Assembly (NCBI RefSeq): GCF_004614165.1
Contig: NZ_SPVG01000248.1
Span: 1-64,000, forward strand
Source of the DNA: Duganella callida
GTDB taxonomy: Bacteria; Pseudomonadota; Gammaproteobacteria; Burkholderiales; Burkholderiaceae_D
Length of the DNA stretch: 64,000 nt
Direction: 5' to 3'
Shown: positions 27,377 to 36,672 of the stretch, piece by piece
Layout: each line of letters opens with the position of its first letter
How positions within the stretch are numbered: the first letter of the stretch is position 1
Position numbers and translations under genes: made by a program
The notes under the pieces: model-generated
The model's database searches: none
Told to the model about the DNA's origin: nothing
What the model saw: only the letters and a program-made list of their open reading frames with translations

Positions 27377-28168
27377 TTAGAAGCGGAACTTGACGTAGGC
27401 GGCGGGGCCGTTCAGGCGCACGTTGAGGTCGGAACCGTCGCGCTCGCGGTTCAACTTGATCTTGTTGGCGGTGTATTCAGCCACCACACCGATCGCCGGC
27501 GTCACGTACCATTCCACGCCCACGGCGCCGCCGTAGATGTGGCCGGTGATCTTGCCGCCGCTCTTGCGGATGCCCGAGGCGTCGGCGTAGACGCGCACGT
27601 TTTCCGACACCGCGTGGCGCCAGCCCAGCTCCAGCAGCGGCGCGAAGGCATCTTCGCTTTCGTCATAGGCGCCGCTGCCGGACACGCCGTTCAGCACGCC
27701 ACTGGCCGTGCCTTTCACCTGCGCCTTGTAATACGCCGCGCCGACGCCGATGCCGAATACGTCGTTGCCGCTGCCGATCCACCATTTATACGCCAGGTTG
27801 GCCAGATCCAGTTTCAGCTTGGCGTTCAGACGGCCGTTGCCGGTCAGCGGCAGGCCGTTGATGTTGGTGCTGCCGCTCAGCGATGGCGTGTAGTTCTTGT
27901 CGTAGCGGTAATAGTCGAAGTCGAAGCCTTGCGAGTCGCCGAGCAGCAGCTGCGCTTTCACGCGCGGCAGCGTGACGTGGTCGGCCTTGTAGGTGCCGGT
28001 GTCGATGCGGCCGTAGTTGGTGTCGCCTTCGTAGCTGATGTGCGGTTCGGTGTAGAACGCGCCGACCGAGACGCTGGCGCGGTCCAGCGCCGGCGCTGGG
28101 TCGGCCCAGGCGGTGGCGCTCAGAGCAAGCAGGGAGGCGGCGTAAATGGCTTTGGTGCGGACAGACAT
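27377..28168 (-). CDS. Outer-membrane beta-barrel protein, function unknown
   Basis: 263 residues. A signal peptide (about 1-22, ending AWAD) is followed by alternating beta-strand sequence, and the last residue is Phe (AAYVKFRF), the usual BAM-recognised end of outer-membrane barrels. Segments such as DSQGFDFDYYRYDKNY and VGAAYYKAQVKG look like amphipathic strands. I do not recognise a specific family. GGAG lies 5 bases before the ATG. Its 3' end faces the palindrome at 27273. Confidence 0.72.
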   Translation of the reverse strand: MSVRTKAIYAASLLALSATAWADPAPALDRASVSVGAFYTEPHISYEGDTNYGRIDTGTYKADHVTLPRVKAQLLLGDSQGFDFDYYRYDKNYTPSLSGSTNINGLPLTGNGRLNAKLKLDLANLAYKWWIGSGNDVFGIGVGAAYYKAQVKGTASGVLNGVSGSGAYDESEDAFAPLLELGWRHAVSENVRVYADASGIRKSGGKITGHIYGGAVGVEWYVTPAIGVVAEYTANKIKLNRERDGSDLNVRLNGPAAYVKFRF

Positions 28169-28271
28169 GAAAACTCCATTGGGTTGCGATCAATATTGGG
28201 AAAATCATATCAACCGAACCCGGCTTTCCAAGTCGGCGCACACCCGGTATTTGCGTGGGACTGTTCCTACC

Positions 28272-28757
28272 TCAGCGGCGCTTGTTCTCGCGCTCCTCGT
28301 CCGGACCGTTGACCATGGCTTGCACCACGCCACGGCGGTCGAATTCCACCGACATCATGGAGTTCCACACGTCCTGCTCCTTGTAACGGTACAGCCAGAC
28401 ATCGCCCTCGACGCTGTAGTAGTGCGTGACCTGGGTCGGCCGGCCGAAGGTGCGCAGGATGGTCTCCTTGGTGTCCTTGCCGACCTTGACGGTGGCGAAC
28501 TTCTGGCTGGTCAGTACCTGTTCGTACGAGATCAGCCGCCGATCCGGCCCCAGCCGCGCCATCCAGGTGTACTGGCCCCACGGTCCCCAGGCATATTCGA
28601 GCAGGGTGTCGGCGCCGTCCTGGTAGATATTGGTCGGGGTGCCCAGGCGCTGACGCACCGCCGCTTCCGCATCGCCGGGCTGCGGCGGCGGGGCCAGCAT
28701 GGCGGCGCAGCCGGCCAGGGAAGTGGTCAGAATTGCCAGTGTCAGCAGCCTTTTCAT
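28272..28757 (-). CDS. Lipoprotein of the SmpA/OmlA (BamE-like) type
   Basis: 161 residues. Lipobox SLAGC puts the lipidated Cys at position 17. Two repeats of the BamE-like pattern are visible: RQRLGTPTNIYQDGADTLLEYAWG and later ILRTFGRPTQVTHYYSVEGDVWLY, each with the G-x-P-T turn. It is probably anchored in the outer membrane. True BamE is shorter, so this may be a BamE-related protein rather than the BAM subunit itself. GAGG precedes the ATG by 7 bases. Divergent from rpsO. Confidence 0.7.
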   Translation of the reverse strand: MKRLLTLAILTTSLAGCAAMLAPPPQPGDAEAAVRQRLGTPTNIYQDGADTLLEYAWGPWGQYTWMARLGPDRRLISYEQVLTSQKFATVKVGKDTKETILRTFGRPTQVTHYYSVEGDVWLYRYKEQDVWNSMMSVEFDRRGVVQAMVNGPDEERENKRR

Positions 28758-28895
28758 GCCGGATCCTCAAAAAACGGTACACCTCGGGGTTTTTCCGCTA
28801 TACTACCGGGTCTGGTCTTCGGGCCAGGTTCTTTTTGAAACGATCACGGTGGGCAGGGTTACGACTCCGCGCACCGCATGTTAAAGGTAAATATC

Positions 28896-29165
28896 ATGAC
28901 CGTAGAAAACATCAACAAAGCCGCGATCATCGCGGACAACGCCCGTGGCCAAAACGATACCGGCTCGCCAGAAGTGCAAGTTGCGCTGCTGACCGCCCGC
29001 ATCAACGAACTGAACACCCACTTCAAAGAGCACACCAAGGACCATCACTCCCGCCGTGGCCTGATCAAGATGGTTAACCGTCGTAAGAGCCTGCTGTCCT
29101 ACCTGAAGAATTCGGACGCGAACCGTTATCGCGACCTGATCGCCAAACTGGGTCTGCGTAAGTAA
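28896..29165 (+). CDS. rpsO: 30S ribosomal protein S15
   Basis: 89 residues starting [18 protein letters not shown], the standard length for S15. The conserved [18 protein letters not shown] and [20 protein letters not shown] are present. S15 binds the central domain of 16S rRNA early in 30S assembly. A TATACT -10-like hexamer (28799-28804) and a small stem-loop (CTGG / CCAG, about 28813-28828) lie in the 138-base upstream gap. The usual rpsO-pnp order is kept. Confidence 0.97.
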   Translation: MTVENINKAAIIADNARGQNDTGSPEVQVALLTARINELNTHFKEHTKDHHSRRGLIKMVNRRKSLLSYLKNSDANRYRDLIAKLGLRK

Positions 29166-29189
29166 TTTTTGCGCTATCCGGCTTAAATC

Positions 29190-29225
29190 AAAATGCCTGC
29201 GCCAGTTTGCTGACGCGGGCATTTT
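29190..29225 (+). terminator. Terminator-like hairpin between rpsO and pnp
   Basis: AAAATGCCTGCG pairs with CGCGGGCATTTT with one G-T wobble, around a loop of about ten bases, and the 3' arm ends in TTTT. It matches the rpsO terminator position in other bacteria, where leaky termination lets part of the transcript run into pnp. Confidence 0.7.
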
Positions 29226-29363
29226 GTCATTGGGCGAGTTGATAGCTTGCTAACTGGAATTTGTGGTTGTAGAAGTGGCAGTAAAGGCGGTCACAACGGC
29301 CGCCCGCAGGTGAGGTGAACGACAGCTCCTGAAAATCTGTCGGCAAATAGAAAGGGATTACCC

Positions 29364-31493
29364 ATGTTTAATAAAGTTACGAAAACCTTCCAGTACGGTC
29401 AACACACCGTCACGCTGGAAACCGGCGAGATCGCTCGTCAGGCCTCCGGCGCGGTGTTGGTGTCGATTGAAGACACCGTGGTGCTGGCGACCGTGGTGGC
29501 GCGCAAGGACGCCAAGCCGGGCCAGGACTTCTTCCCGCTGACCGTCGATTACGTTGAAAAGACCTATGCAGCCGGCAAGATCCCGGGCGGTTTCTTCAAG
29601 CGTGAAGGTCGCCCTTCGGAAAAAGAAACGTTGACGTCCCGCCTGATCGACCGTCCTATCCGCCCGCTGTTCCCGGAAGGTTACATGAACGAAGTGCAGG
29701 TGATCGTGCACGTGCTGTCGGTCAATCCTGAAATCGATCCGGACATCGCCTCGATGATCGGCGCCTCGGCCGCCCTGTGCGTGGCCGGCGTGCCGTTCAA
29801 CGGCCCGATCGGCGCCGCCCGCGTGGGTTACGCCAACGGCCAGTACATCCTGAACCCGACCGTCGAGCAACTGAAGACCTCGAAGATGGATCTGGTGGTG
29901 GCCGGTACCGAAACCGCCGTGCTGATGGTGGAATCGGAAGCGCAGCAACTGTCGGAAGAAATCATGCTGGGCGCCGTGGTCTTTGGTCACGAACAGATGA
30001 AAGTCGTGATCGACGCCATCCACGACCTGGTGGCCGAAGGCGGCAAGCCGGAGCACGAGTGGACCGCGCCGGCCAAGAACGAAGCGCTGATCGGCCGCGT
30101 GGCCCACTTCGCCGAAGCCAAGATCCGCGACGCTTACCAGACCCGCGACAAGCAGGCCCGCACCGATAAACTGCGCGCCATGTCGTCGCAGGTGCAGGCC
30201 GACCTGGCCGCCGAAGCCGCCGCCGCCGGCACCGACGCGCCTGACTCGGTGGAAGTCGGCAACATCCTGTTCGAAATGGAATCCAAGGTCGTGCGTTCGC
30301 AGATCCTGGAAGGCGAGCCACGCATCGACGGCCGCGACACCCGCACCGTGCGTCCGATCTCGATCCGCACCTCGGTGCTGCCACGTACCCACGGTTCGGC
30401 GCTGTTCACCCGCGGCGAAACCCAGGCACTGGTGGTGGCGACCCTGGGCACCGCCCGCGATTCGCAGAAGATCGACGCGCTGATGGGCGAGTACACCGAC
30501 GACTTCATGCTGCACTACAACATGCCGCCGTTCGCCACCGGCGAAACCGGCCGCGTCGGTACGCCGAAGCGCCGCGAAATCGGCCACGGCCGTCTGGCCA
30601 AGCGCGCGCTGGTCGCCGCGCTGCCGTCGCAGGACGAGTTCAGCTACTCGGTGCGTCTGGTGTCGGAAATCACCGAATCGAACGGTTCCTCGTCGATGGC
30701 CTCCGTCTGCGGCGGCTGCTTGGCGCTGATGGATGCCGGCGTGCCGATGAAAGAGCACGTGGCCGGTATCGCCATGGGCCTGATCAAGGAAGGCGGCCGT
30801 TTCGCCGTGCTGTCCGACATCCTGGGCGATGAAGATCACCTGGGCGACATGGACTTCAAGGTGGCCGGTACCCGCAACGGTATCACCGCGCTGCAGATGG
30901 ACATCAAGATCCAGGGCATCACCAAGGAAATCATGCAAGTGGCGCTGGCGCAAGCCAAGGAAGGCCGCGAGCACATCCTGGGCGAAATGCAGAAGGCCGT
31001 GCCGACCGTGAAGACCGAGCTGTCGAGCTTCGCGCCACGCCTGATCACCATCAAGATCAACCCCGAGAAGATCCGTGACGTGATCGGCAAGGGCGGCGCC
31101 GTGATCCGCGCGCTGACCGAAGAAACCGGCACCCAGATCGACATCAGCGACGAAGGCGTGGTCACCATCGCCTCCGTGGACGCTGCCGCCGGCCAGGAAG
31201 CCAAGCGCCGCATCGAAGAGCTGACCGCCTCGGTCGAAGTGGGCAAGTCCTACGACGGTACCGTGCTGAAGCTGCTGGACTTCGGCGCCATCGTGCAGGT
31301 GATGCCGGGCAAGGATGGCCTGCTGCACATCTCGCAGATCGCCAACGAGCGCGTCAACGCCGTCGCCGACTACCTGAAAGAAGGCCAGCAAGTGCGCGTC
31401 AAGGTGCTGGAAACCGACGACCGCGGCCGTCTGAAGCTGTCGATGAAAGCCGCTGCGGAAGAAGCCGCGGCCGCTGCCGCCAACGCGCAGTAA
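29364..31493 (+). CDS. pnp: Polyribonucleotide nucleotidyltransferase (PNPase)
   Basis: 709 residues. Two RNase PH domains are evident (first about 15-145, second about 325-460 with [16 protein letters not shown] and [19 protein letters not shown]). They are followed by a KH domain ([20 protein letters not shown]) and an S1 domain ([19 protein letters not shown]). It degrades RNA phosphorolytically 3' to 5' and works in the degradosome. The 198-base leader contains the rpsO terminator and a GGCGG/CCGCC hairpin (near 29295-29314) that could be an RNase III target for autoregulation, by analogy with E. coli. Confidence 0.97.
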   Translation: MFNKVTKTFQYGQHTVTLETGEIARQASGAVLVSIEDTVVLATVVARKDAKPGQDFFPLTVDYVEKTYAAGKIPGGFFKREGRPSEKETLTSRLIDRPIRPLFPEGYMNEVQVIVHVLSVNPEIDPDIASMIGASAALCVAGVPFNGPIGAARVGYANGQYILNPTVEQLKTSKMDLVVAGTETAVLMVESEAQQLSEEIMLGAVVFGHEQMKVVIDAIHDLVAEGGKPEHEWTAPAKNEALIGRVAHFAEAKIRDAYQTRDKQARTDKLRAMSSQVQADLAAEAAAAGTDAPDSVEVGNILFEMESKVVRSQILEGEPRIDGRDTRTVRPISIRTSVLPRTHGSALFTRGETQALVVATLGTARDSQKIDALMGEYTDDFMLHYNMPPFATGETGRVGTPKRREIGHGRLAKRALVAALPSQDEFSYSVRLVSEITESNGSSSMASVCGGCLALMDAGVPMKEHVAGIAMGLIKEGGRFAVLSDILGDEDHLGDMDFKVAGTRNGITALQMDIKIQGITKEIMQVALAQAKEGREHILGEMQKAVPTVKTELSSFAPRLITIKINPEKIRDVIGKGGAVIRALTEETGTQIDISDEGVVTIASVDAAAGQEAKRRIEELTASVEVGKSYDGTVLKLLDFGAIVQVMPGKDGLLHISQIANERVNAVADYLKEGQQVRVKVLETDDRGRLKLSMKAAAEEAAAAAANAQ

Positions 31494-31507
31494 GCCGTCG
31501 CAGCGTC

Positions 31508-31546
31508 AAAAAACCGCCGGGTGCGCAAGCCCCGGCGGTTTTTTTT
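31508..31546 (+). terminator. Intrinsic terminator after pnp
   Basis: AAACCGCCGGG and CCCGGCGGTTT form a near-perfect GC-rich stem with a short loop, flanked by an A-run before and eight Ts after it. It lies 14 bases beyond the pnp stop. Confidence 0.92.
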
Positions 31547-31663
31547 CGCCCGCGTGCTGGCAGCGGTGCTATGCTGGCACGCAAGTTTGAAAGCAGGATT
31601 TCGAGTTCGGACCGGCGCGGCGCTGCCTAGAATGATGGCTCGATCAACGAAAGAAAGTTTTCC

Positions 31664-32068
31664 ATGTCCTCCTTCTATCCCCTCGCCACCGTCCCCGAAG
31701 GCATCGTCGACTCCCTGCTGGCGCACATCAATTCACTGGACGAAGACATCATGCTGGGCTTTTATGAGCCGGGCGCGATCCTGGTCAGCGCCGACGGCAC
31801 GCCACAGCGCGGCGCGGCCGCCATTCGCAGCGAACTGACCAAGTATTTCCGCCTCGGTCTGCCGATGGCCATCCACGCGCGGCATATTTTCGTTGCCGGC
31901 GATATCGCATCGCTGGTGCTGGACTGGTCGATCACCGGCACCACCGCCGACGGCACGGAAGTCAACATGGTGGCTACCGCCAACGATATCGCGCGCCGCG
32001 GCGCCGACGGCTGCTGGCGCTACCTGATCGACAATCCGTTCGGCACCGCGGTCCGCGCGGAGGGCTGA
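31664..32068 (+). CDS. SnoaL/NTF2-like (DUF4440-type) protein
   Basis: 134 residues with the alpha+beta cone pattern of NTF2-like proteins: N-terminal helices (DSLLAHINSLDEDIMLGFYEPGA), then strands including IAMSLVLDW-like SLVLDWSITGTT and a C-terminal WRYLIDNPFG. Similar proteins act as small-molecule isomerases, binders or uncharacterised enzymes; no catalytic residues can be assigned. Its stop is immediately followed by the ada ATG, so the two are co-transcribed. This may hint at a role in alkylation stress, but that is speculative. Confidence 0.7.
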   Translation: MSSFYPLATVPEGIVDSLLAHINSLDEDIMLGFYEPGAILVSADGTPQRGAAAIRSELTKYFRLGLPMAIHARHIFVAGDIASLVLDWSITGTTADGTEVNMVATANDIARRGADGCWRYLIDNPFGTAVRAEG

Positions 32069-33130
32069 ATGCAGCGGGGCAAGACGGCCGACGATCCGCG
32101 CTGGCACGCCATCGTCGCGCGTGATCAAAACGCGGACGGCACGTTCTGGTATTCGGTCAGCAGCACGCGCGTATATTGCCGTCCGTCGTGCCCGTCGCGT
32201 ACCGCTCACCCGCGTTACGTGCAGATCCATGACACACTGGCGCAGGCCCGGGCGACCGGCTACCGGCCCTGCCTGCGCTGTCATCCGGACCAGCCCTCCG
32301 TACACGCGATCAACCGCGACATCGTGGTCCGGGCCTGTCAACTGATTGCGTCCAGCGAGCACGAGCTGCCGCTGGAGGCGCTGGCAGTGACCTTCCATCG
32401 CAGCCCCAGCCATTTCCACAGGCTGTTCAAGGCGACGGTGGGGATTACGCCCAAGGCCTATCACCAGGCTTGCCGCGCGCAACGGCTGCAACAGCAATTG
32501 CATGGCGGTGCCTCGATCACGCAGGCGTATTACGCTGCCGGCTTCGAATCGAGCGCGCAATTCTACGAGGCCGCGCCGCGGCTGCTCGGCATGGCGCCGA
32601 CCCGTTACCGCTCTGGCGGCCAGCGCGAGCGGATACACTTCGCGCTCGGACAGTGCAGCCTGGGCGTGATCGCGGTCGCCTCGACCAGCGTCGGCGTGGC
32701 CGCCATCCTGCTGGGCGACGATCCGGAGGTGGTGCTGCGCGATGTGCAAGACCGTTTTCCCAAAGCCGAGCTGGTCGGCGGCGATCGCCAGTTCGAAGCG
32801 CTGGTCGCCACGGTGGTGGGGATGATTGAAAATCCATGCATCCCGGTCAACCTGCCGCTGGACATACGCGGCACGGCGTTTCAGCAAAAAGTGTGGCAGA
32901 TACTCAGCAGCGTGCCGCCGGGCGCCACCATCACCTATGCCGAGATCGCACGGCAACTCGGCACGCCGCGCGCGACGCGGGCGGTGGCCGCAGCCTGTGC
33001 CGCCAATCCGCTGGCGGTGGCGATACCGTGCCATCGCGTGGTCCGCAACGACGGCACGTATTGGGGTTATACCTGGGGACTGGAGCGCAAGCAGGCGTTG
33101 CTCAGCCGGGAGGCTCGCGGGCAGACCTGA
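32069..33130 (+). CDS. ada: Ada: DNA methylphosphotriester / O6-methylguanine methyltransferase and activator
   Basis: 353 residues with all Ada modules. The zinc/methyl-acceptor domain has Cys37, Cys41, Cys68 and Cys71 (CRPSC ... CLRC); Cys37 would accept the phosphotriester methyl group. An AraC-type helix-turn-helix region follows (about 85-180, FHRSPSHFHRLFKATVG). The C-terminal O6-alkylguanine transferase domain has the acceptor Cys321 in IPCHRVV. In E. coli methylated Ada activates the adaptive response to alkylation. The start abuts the previous stop. Confidence 0.93.
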   Translation: MQRGKTADDPRWHAIVARDQNADGTFWYSVSSTRVYCRPSCPSRTAHPRYVQIHDTLAQARATGYRPCLRCHPDQPSVHAINRDIVVRACQLIASSEHELPLEALAVTFHRSPSHFHRLFKATVGITPKAYHQACRAQRLQQQLHGGASITQAYYAAGFESSAQFYEAAPRLLGMAPTRYRSGGQRERIHFALGQCSLGVIAVASTSVGVAAILLGDDPEVVLRDVQDRFPKAELVGGDRQFEALVATVVGMIENPCIPVNLPLDIRGTAFQQKVWQILSSVPPGATITYAEIARQLGTPRATRAVAAACAANPLAVAIPCHRVVRNDGTYWGYTWGLERKQALLSREARGQT

Positions 33131-33194
33131 ACCGGCACACAACATGGCAGAACTTTGACCGCGCAGCCTGGTCCAAGTTGGAAAGGAGGATGCC

Positions 33195-33626
33195 ATGAGC
33201 AATCTTTACGACGAGGACGTCGCCGCGTGGGCGGAGCAACAGGTGGCGCTGCTGCGCTCCAGGCAGTGGGCCTTGCTGGATATCGACCATATCGTCGAGG
33301 AAATCGAGGATATGAACATCAGCCACAGGCATGAGCTTGCCAACCGGATGTCGATCTTGATCGCGCATTTATTGAAATGGAAGTATCAGGAAGATCGGCG
33401 CGGCGCCAGTTGGCACAATACGATTTCTACCCAGCGCAACAGGATTGCCAGGCTGCTCAAAAAAATGCCGAGCCTGAAGCATTTGTTGAACGATTTCGAA
33501 TGGAACCAGGACGTCTGGGAAGATGCCGTGGAGATCGCTGGCCGCGAGGCAAATCTGGCAGACCTGCCCAGGGAGCGCGAATGGACCCTTGAGCAGGTGC
33601 TATCGGACGATTATTTCCCAACGTGA
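33195..33626 (+). CDS. DUF29 family protein (copy 1)
   Basis: 143 residues starting MSNLYDEDVAAWAEQQVALL. It shows the DUF29 pattern: LYDEDVxAWAEQQ, then LLDIDHIVEEIEDM, HLLKWKYQ and a C-terminal LEQVLSDDYFPT. Helical throughout, function unknown; the family is abundant in cyanobacteria and proteobacteria. AAGGAGG lies 5 bases before the ATG. A close paralogue is at 34745-35173. Confidence 0.85.
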   Translation: MSNLYDEDVAAWAEQQVALLRSRQWALLDIDHIVEEIEDMNISHRHELANRMSILIAHLLKWKYQEDRRGASWHNTISTQRNRIARLLKKMPSLKHLLNDFEWNQDVWEDAVEIAGREANLADLPREREWTLEQVLSDDYFPT

Positions 33627-33647
33627 GCCGACCCGGCGCCCCGCGGG

Positions 33648-34601
33648 TTATTTGCCGTTCAGACCGTCATACACCAGCTTGGTGAAGAAGCCGCCATTGA
33701 TCACGAAGCCGCCGTATTTGGCGTCGTACGCGGCGGTCGGGTTGGCGGCGACGATCTCGTCCAGCGATTTGCCTTGCTGTTTCAGCGTAGCCACCTTGCC
33801 GCGCACATCGACCAGCATGTCGCGCCAGGCGATCAGGTCGGCCCGGTTGCCGGTGGCGCCATGGCCCGGCACGATGATGGTGTGGTCGGTGCTGGCGTCG
33901 ATCGCCTTGTTGGCCCAGACGATGGCGGTATCGATGCTGCCACCGTGTTCATTGTCGATGAACGGGTAGTAGTTGTTCCAGAAGGTGTCGCCCAGGGCCA
34001 GCACGTCGGCCTGCTTGAAGTAAACCCACAGGTCGCCATCGGTGTGGCCCTTGCCGAAGTTCTGGATCGCGATCCGTTCGCCGCCGAAGTTCATGGTCTT
34101 GCTGCCCTTGACGATGATGCTGGGGCGGGCCGCCATCGGCAGCGGGTCGAAAGTGTAATTCCAGTCATCGACGCGGGTCGATTTCGACAGGTGCAGGGCG
34201 GTCATCGGCGCGCCGATGATGGTGGCGCCGGCCGCGTGCATCCAGGCGTTGCCGTCGGTGTGGTCCCAGTGGTAGTGGGTGTTGACCAGGTATTTCAGCG
34301 GCCCCGGGCCGATGCCGTTCAGGACTGCGGCGATCTTGTCTTTGGAAACGGCGATGCCGGCATCGACCACGAACTTGCCTTGCGCGCTGTTGTAGACGAT
34401 GATGTTGCCCCCCGAGCCGGACAGCACGCTGATGTTGCCGCGCAGGGTTTCGACGTTCACGTCGGCCTTGGCGGTGGCGTCATTGATCTTGACCACCGGG
34501 CTGCTGGCGTCGGCGGCCTGCGCCGGCGCGAACCAGGCGCTGCTTGCCAGGGCCACAGCGGCGGCCAGGACCAGGGGGCGGAACACGGTAGCGGTTTTCA
34601 T
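33648..34601 (-). CDS. Secreted metallo-beta-lactamase-fold hydrolase
   Basis: 317 residues starting MKTATVFRPLVLAAAV, with a signal peptide ending AQAAD. The metal-binding motif HxHxDH is present as THYHWDHTDGN. GKGHTDGDLWVYF supplies the next His, and VPGHGATGNR fits the last metal-site His. It is thus a periplasmic MBL-fold hydrolase. Overall it resembles class B-like or quinoprotein-relay MBL proteins; whether it cleaves beta-lactams is unclear. It lies between two DUF29 paralogues, on the opposite strand. Confidence 0.83.
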   Translation of the reverse strand: MKTATVFRPLVLAAAVALASSAWFAPAQAADASSPVVKINDATAKADVNVETLRGNISVLSGSGGNIIVYNSAQGKFVVDAGIAVSKDKIAAVLNGIGPGPLKYLVNTHYHWDHTDGNAWMHAAGATIIGAPMTALHLSKSTRVDDWNYTFDPLPMAARPSIIVKGSKTMNFGGERIAIQNFGKGHTDGDLWVYFKQADVLALGDTFWNNYYPFIDNEHGGSIDTAIVWANKAIDASTDHTIIVPGHGATGNRADLIAWRDMLVDVRGKVATLKQQGKSLDEIVAANPTAAYDAKYGGFVINGGFFTKLVYDGLNGK

Positions 34602-34744
34602 GATGGACTCCTTGTATGTGATTGATGAGTCCATTGTAGGGAGCGGGACTGAGCCGGACCATGCTGAAAATCGGCGAAAATTTGCTCATCCGTCTCACTG
34701 AACTTTTCTCCGCGCGCCGACTCTAACTGATGGAAGAGGACGCC

Positions 34745-35173
34745 ATGGGCAATCTCTACGACGAAGATGTCATCGCCTGGGCCGAACAGCAGGCCGGACT
34801 GCTGCGCGCGCGCCAGTGGTCGCGGCTCGATATCGATAACCTTGCCGAGGAGATCGCGGATGTGGGCAGGAGCGAGAAGCGGGAACTGCGTCACCGTCTG
34901 GCCGTGCTGATCGAGCATTTGATCAAGTGGAAGTGGCTGCCCATGCGGCGCGGTTCCAGCTGGCTGACGACGATACGCATCCAGCGCATGGACGTGGAAA
35001 AACTGCTGATCAAAGTGCCGCGCCTGAAACGGCTGCTTGACAAGGAGCTGGCGGACGCAGCATGGCGGGATGCCGTGGTGTTCGCCGTCAGGGAAGCGGA
35101 AATAGGCGGCCTGCCTGACGCTAGTCCCTGGTCATTGCAGCAGATACTGACCAGGGACTTTCTGCCTGACTGA
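34745..35173 (+). CDS. DUF29 family protein (copy 2)
   Basis: 142 residues starting MGNLYDEDVIAWAEQQAGLL, clearly paralogous to the gene at 33195: same length, same LDIDNLAEEIADV, HLIKWKWLPMRRGSSW and LQQILTRDFLPD positions. The ATG at 34745 is chosen over one 15 bases upstream because GAGG is 5 bases before it and the two paralogues then align end to end. It abuts the convergent sugar dehydrogenase gene with no gap. Function unknown. Confidence 0.84.
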   Translation: MGNLYDEDVIAWAEQQAGLLRARQWSRLDIDNLAEEIADVGRSEKRELRHRLAVLIEHLIKWKWLPMRRGSSWLTTIRIQRMDVEKLLIKVPRLKRLLDKELADAAWRDAVVFAVREAEIGGLPDASPWSLQQILTRDFLPD

Positions 35174-36607
35174 CTACTTGCCTTCGTAAGAGACGCGGAA
35201 GACGCGGCCGCCGTAGTCGTCGGACACGAGCAGCGATCCATCTGCCAGTTGCACCACGTCGACCGGACGGCCGACCACCTCATCGCCGCGCAGGAAGCCG
35301 TCGATAAAGGCGGTGTCGCTGACCACTTTGCTGTTGTTCAGCGTGATCAGGTGCACCGTGTAGCCGATCTTGTTCTCGCGGTTCCACGAACCGTGTTCGG
35401 CGACGAAGATGTTGTTGCGGTAGGTTTGCTGCGGGAACTGCGTGCCGGTGTAGAAAGTCATGCCCAGCGGCGCCACGTGCGGTCCCAGCTTGGCGGCCGG
35501 CGGTTCGAATTCGTCGCAAGTGCGACCCCTGCCGAACTCGGGGTCCGCCACCACGCCGCCATGGCAATAGGGGAAGCCGAAGTGCTGCCTTGGCTTGGTA
35601 ATGACGTTGAGCTCGCACGATGGCGTGTTGTCGCCAAGCTCGTCACGGCCATTGTCGGTGAACCACAGCTGTTTGGTGGTCGGGTGGAAGTCATAGCCAA
35701 CCGTGTTGCGGATGCCGCGCGCCACTTCCTCCAGCTGGCTGCCGTCCGCGTTCATGCGATACAGCTTGGCGCTCTTGGTATCGTCCGTGTCGCAGATATT
35801 GCAAGGCGCGCCGACCGGGATGTAGAGCTTGCCATCGGGGCCGGAACGTATCATTTTTTCGCCGTGCCATTTGTCTTTCGGCAGATCCACCTTGACCACC
35901 TCGTACGACGGCTTTTTCGCGTAGCGCTGGTCGATGTTGTCGAAGCGGATCACGCGGCTGATCTCGCCCACGTACAGCGCGCCGTTCAACAGCGTCACGC
36001 CGATCGGGCTGTCCAGACCTTCGGCCACGGTGACCACGTCGGCGCTTTGCTTGTCGGCGCGCGGCACCAGCGCGTAGATCTTGCCGGCCTTGCGCGAGCC
36101 GAGGTAGACCACGCCGTTGCTCGAGACCGCCATGCTGCGCGCGGTGGCGGCGCCGTCGGCATACACGCTGATGCGGAAACCCTTGGGCAGCTTGAAGCCA
36201 CTGAGCAAGGCGGATCCCGAACTCGCCTTGGTCGCGGCTGCCGCTGCCGCTGCCGGTGTGGCAGCCGCAGCAGGCGTCGCTGTGGCGGGCTTCTTGCCGC
36301 TGCTGTTGGCGGCAACGATGAAATCGGCCAGGGCACCGATCTGCTCGCCGTTCAGCGTCTGCTTCCATGCCGGCATATCGGTGCCGGGCACGCCTTCGCT
36401 GATCACCTTGACCAGATTGGCCTTGCTTGGTGTGCCGATGGTCCAGGCATGGTCGGTCAGCGCCGGGCCGAGGATGCCTTCCATCTTGCCGCCGTGGCAG
36501 GCGGCGCAGTTGTCCAGGTACAGCTTGTCGGCGGCCGGTGCGGCTTGCGCCGTGATGGATGCGAACGCAATGCCGACGGCGGCGGCTTGCAGAGCGGTGC
36601 GTTTCAT
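35174..36607 (-). CDS. Periplasmic cytochrome c / PQQ-dependent sugar dehydrogenase-like fusion
   Basis: 477 residues. A signal peptide (about 1-22) is followed by a cytochrome c domain with the heme motif CAACH (34-38) and a likely axial Met in GTDMPAW. An Ala/Pro/Thr linker (about 105-125) joins a beta-propeller of the soluble glucose / L-sorbosone dehydrogenase type, with GLDSPIGVTLL, GPDGKLYIPVGAPCNIC and FTDNGRDELGDNTPSCELN. Electrons from sugar oxidation by PQQ could pass to the fused heme. The substrate is not determinable. Its 3' end meets the DUF29 stop exactly. Confidence 0.83.
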   Translation of the reverse strand: MKRTALQAAAVGIAFASITAQAAPAADKLYLDNCAACHGGKMEGILGPALTDHAWTIGTPSKANLVKVISEGVPGTDMPAWKQTLNGEQIGALADFIVAANSSGKKPATATPAAAATPAAAAAAATKASSGSALLSGFKLPKGFRISVYADGAATARSMAVSSNGVVYLGSRKAGKIYALVPRADKQSADVVTVAEGLDSPIGVTLLNGALYVGEISRVIRFDNIDQRYAKKPSYEVVKVDLPKDKWHGEKMIRSGPDGKLYIPVGAPCNICDTDDTKSAKLYRMNADGSQLEEVARGIRNTVGYDFHPTTKQLWFTDNGRDELGDNTPSCELNVITKPRQHFGFPYCHGGVVADPEFGRGRTCDEFEPPAAKLGPHVAPLGMTFYTGTQFPQQTYRNNIFVAEHGSWNRENKIGYTVHLITLNNSKVVSDTAFIDGFLRGDEVVGRPVDVVQLADGSLLVSDDYGGRVFRVSYEGK

Positions 36608-36672
36608 GTTGATGAGTCCCCTTGTGAGTCGATGCAGCATTGTGCCAGTTTCTAACGCTGGAGACATCATCA

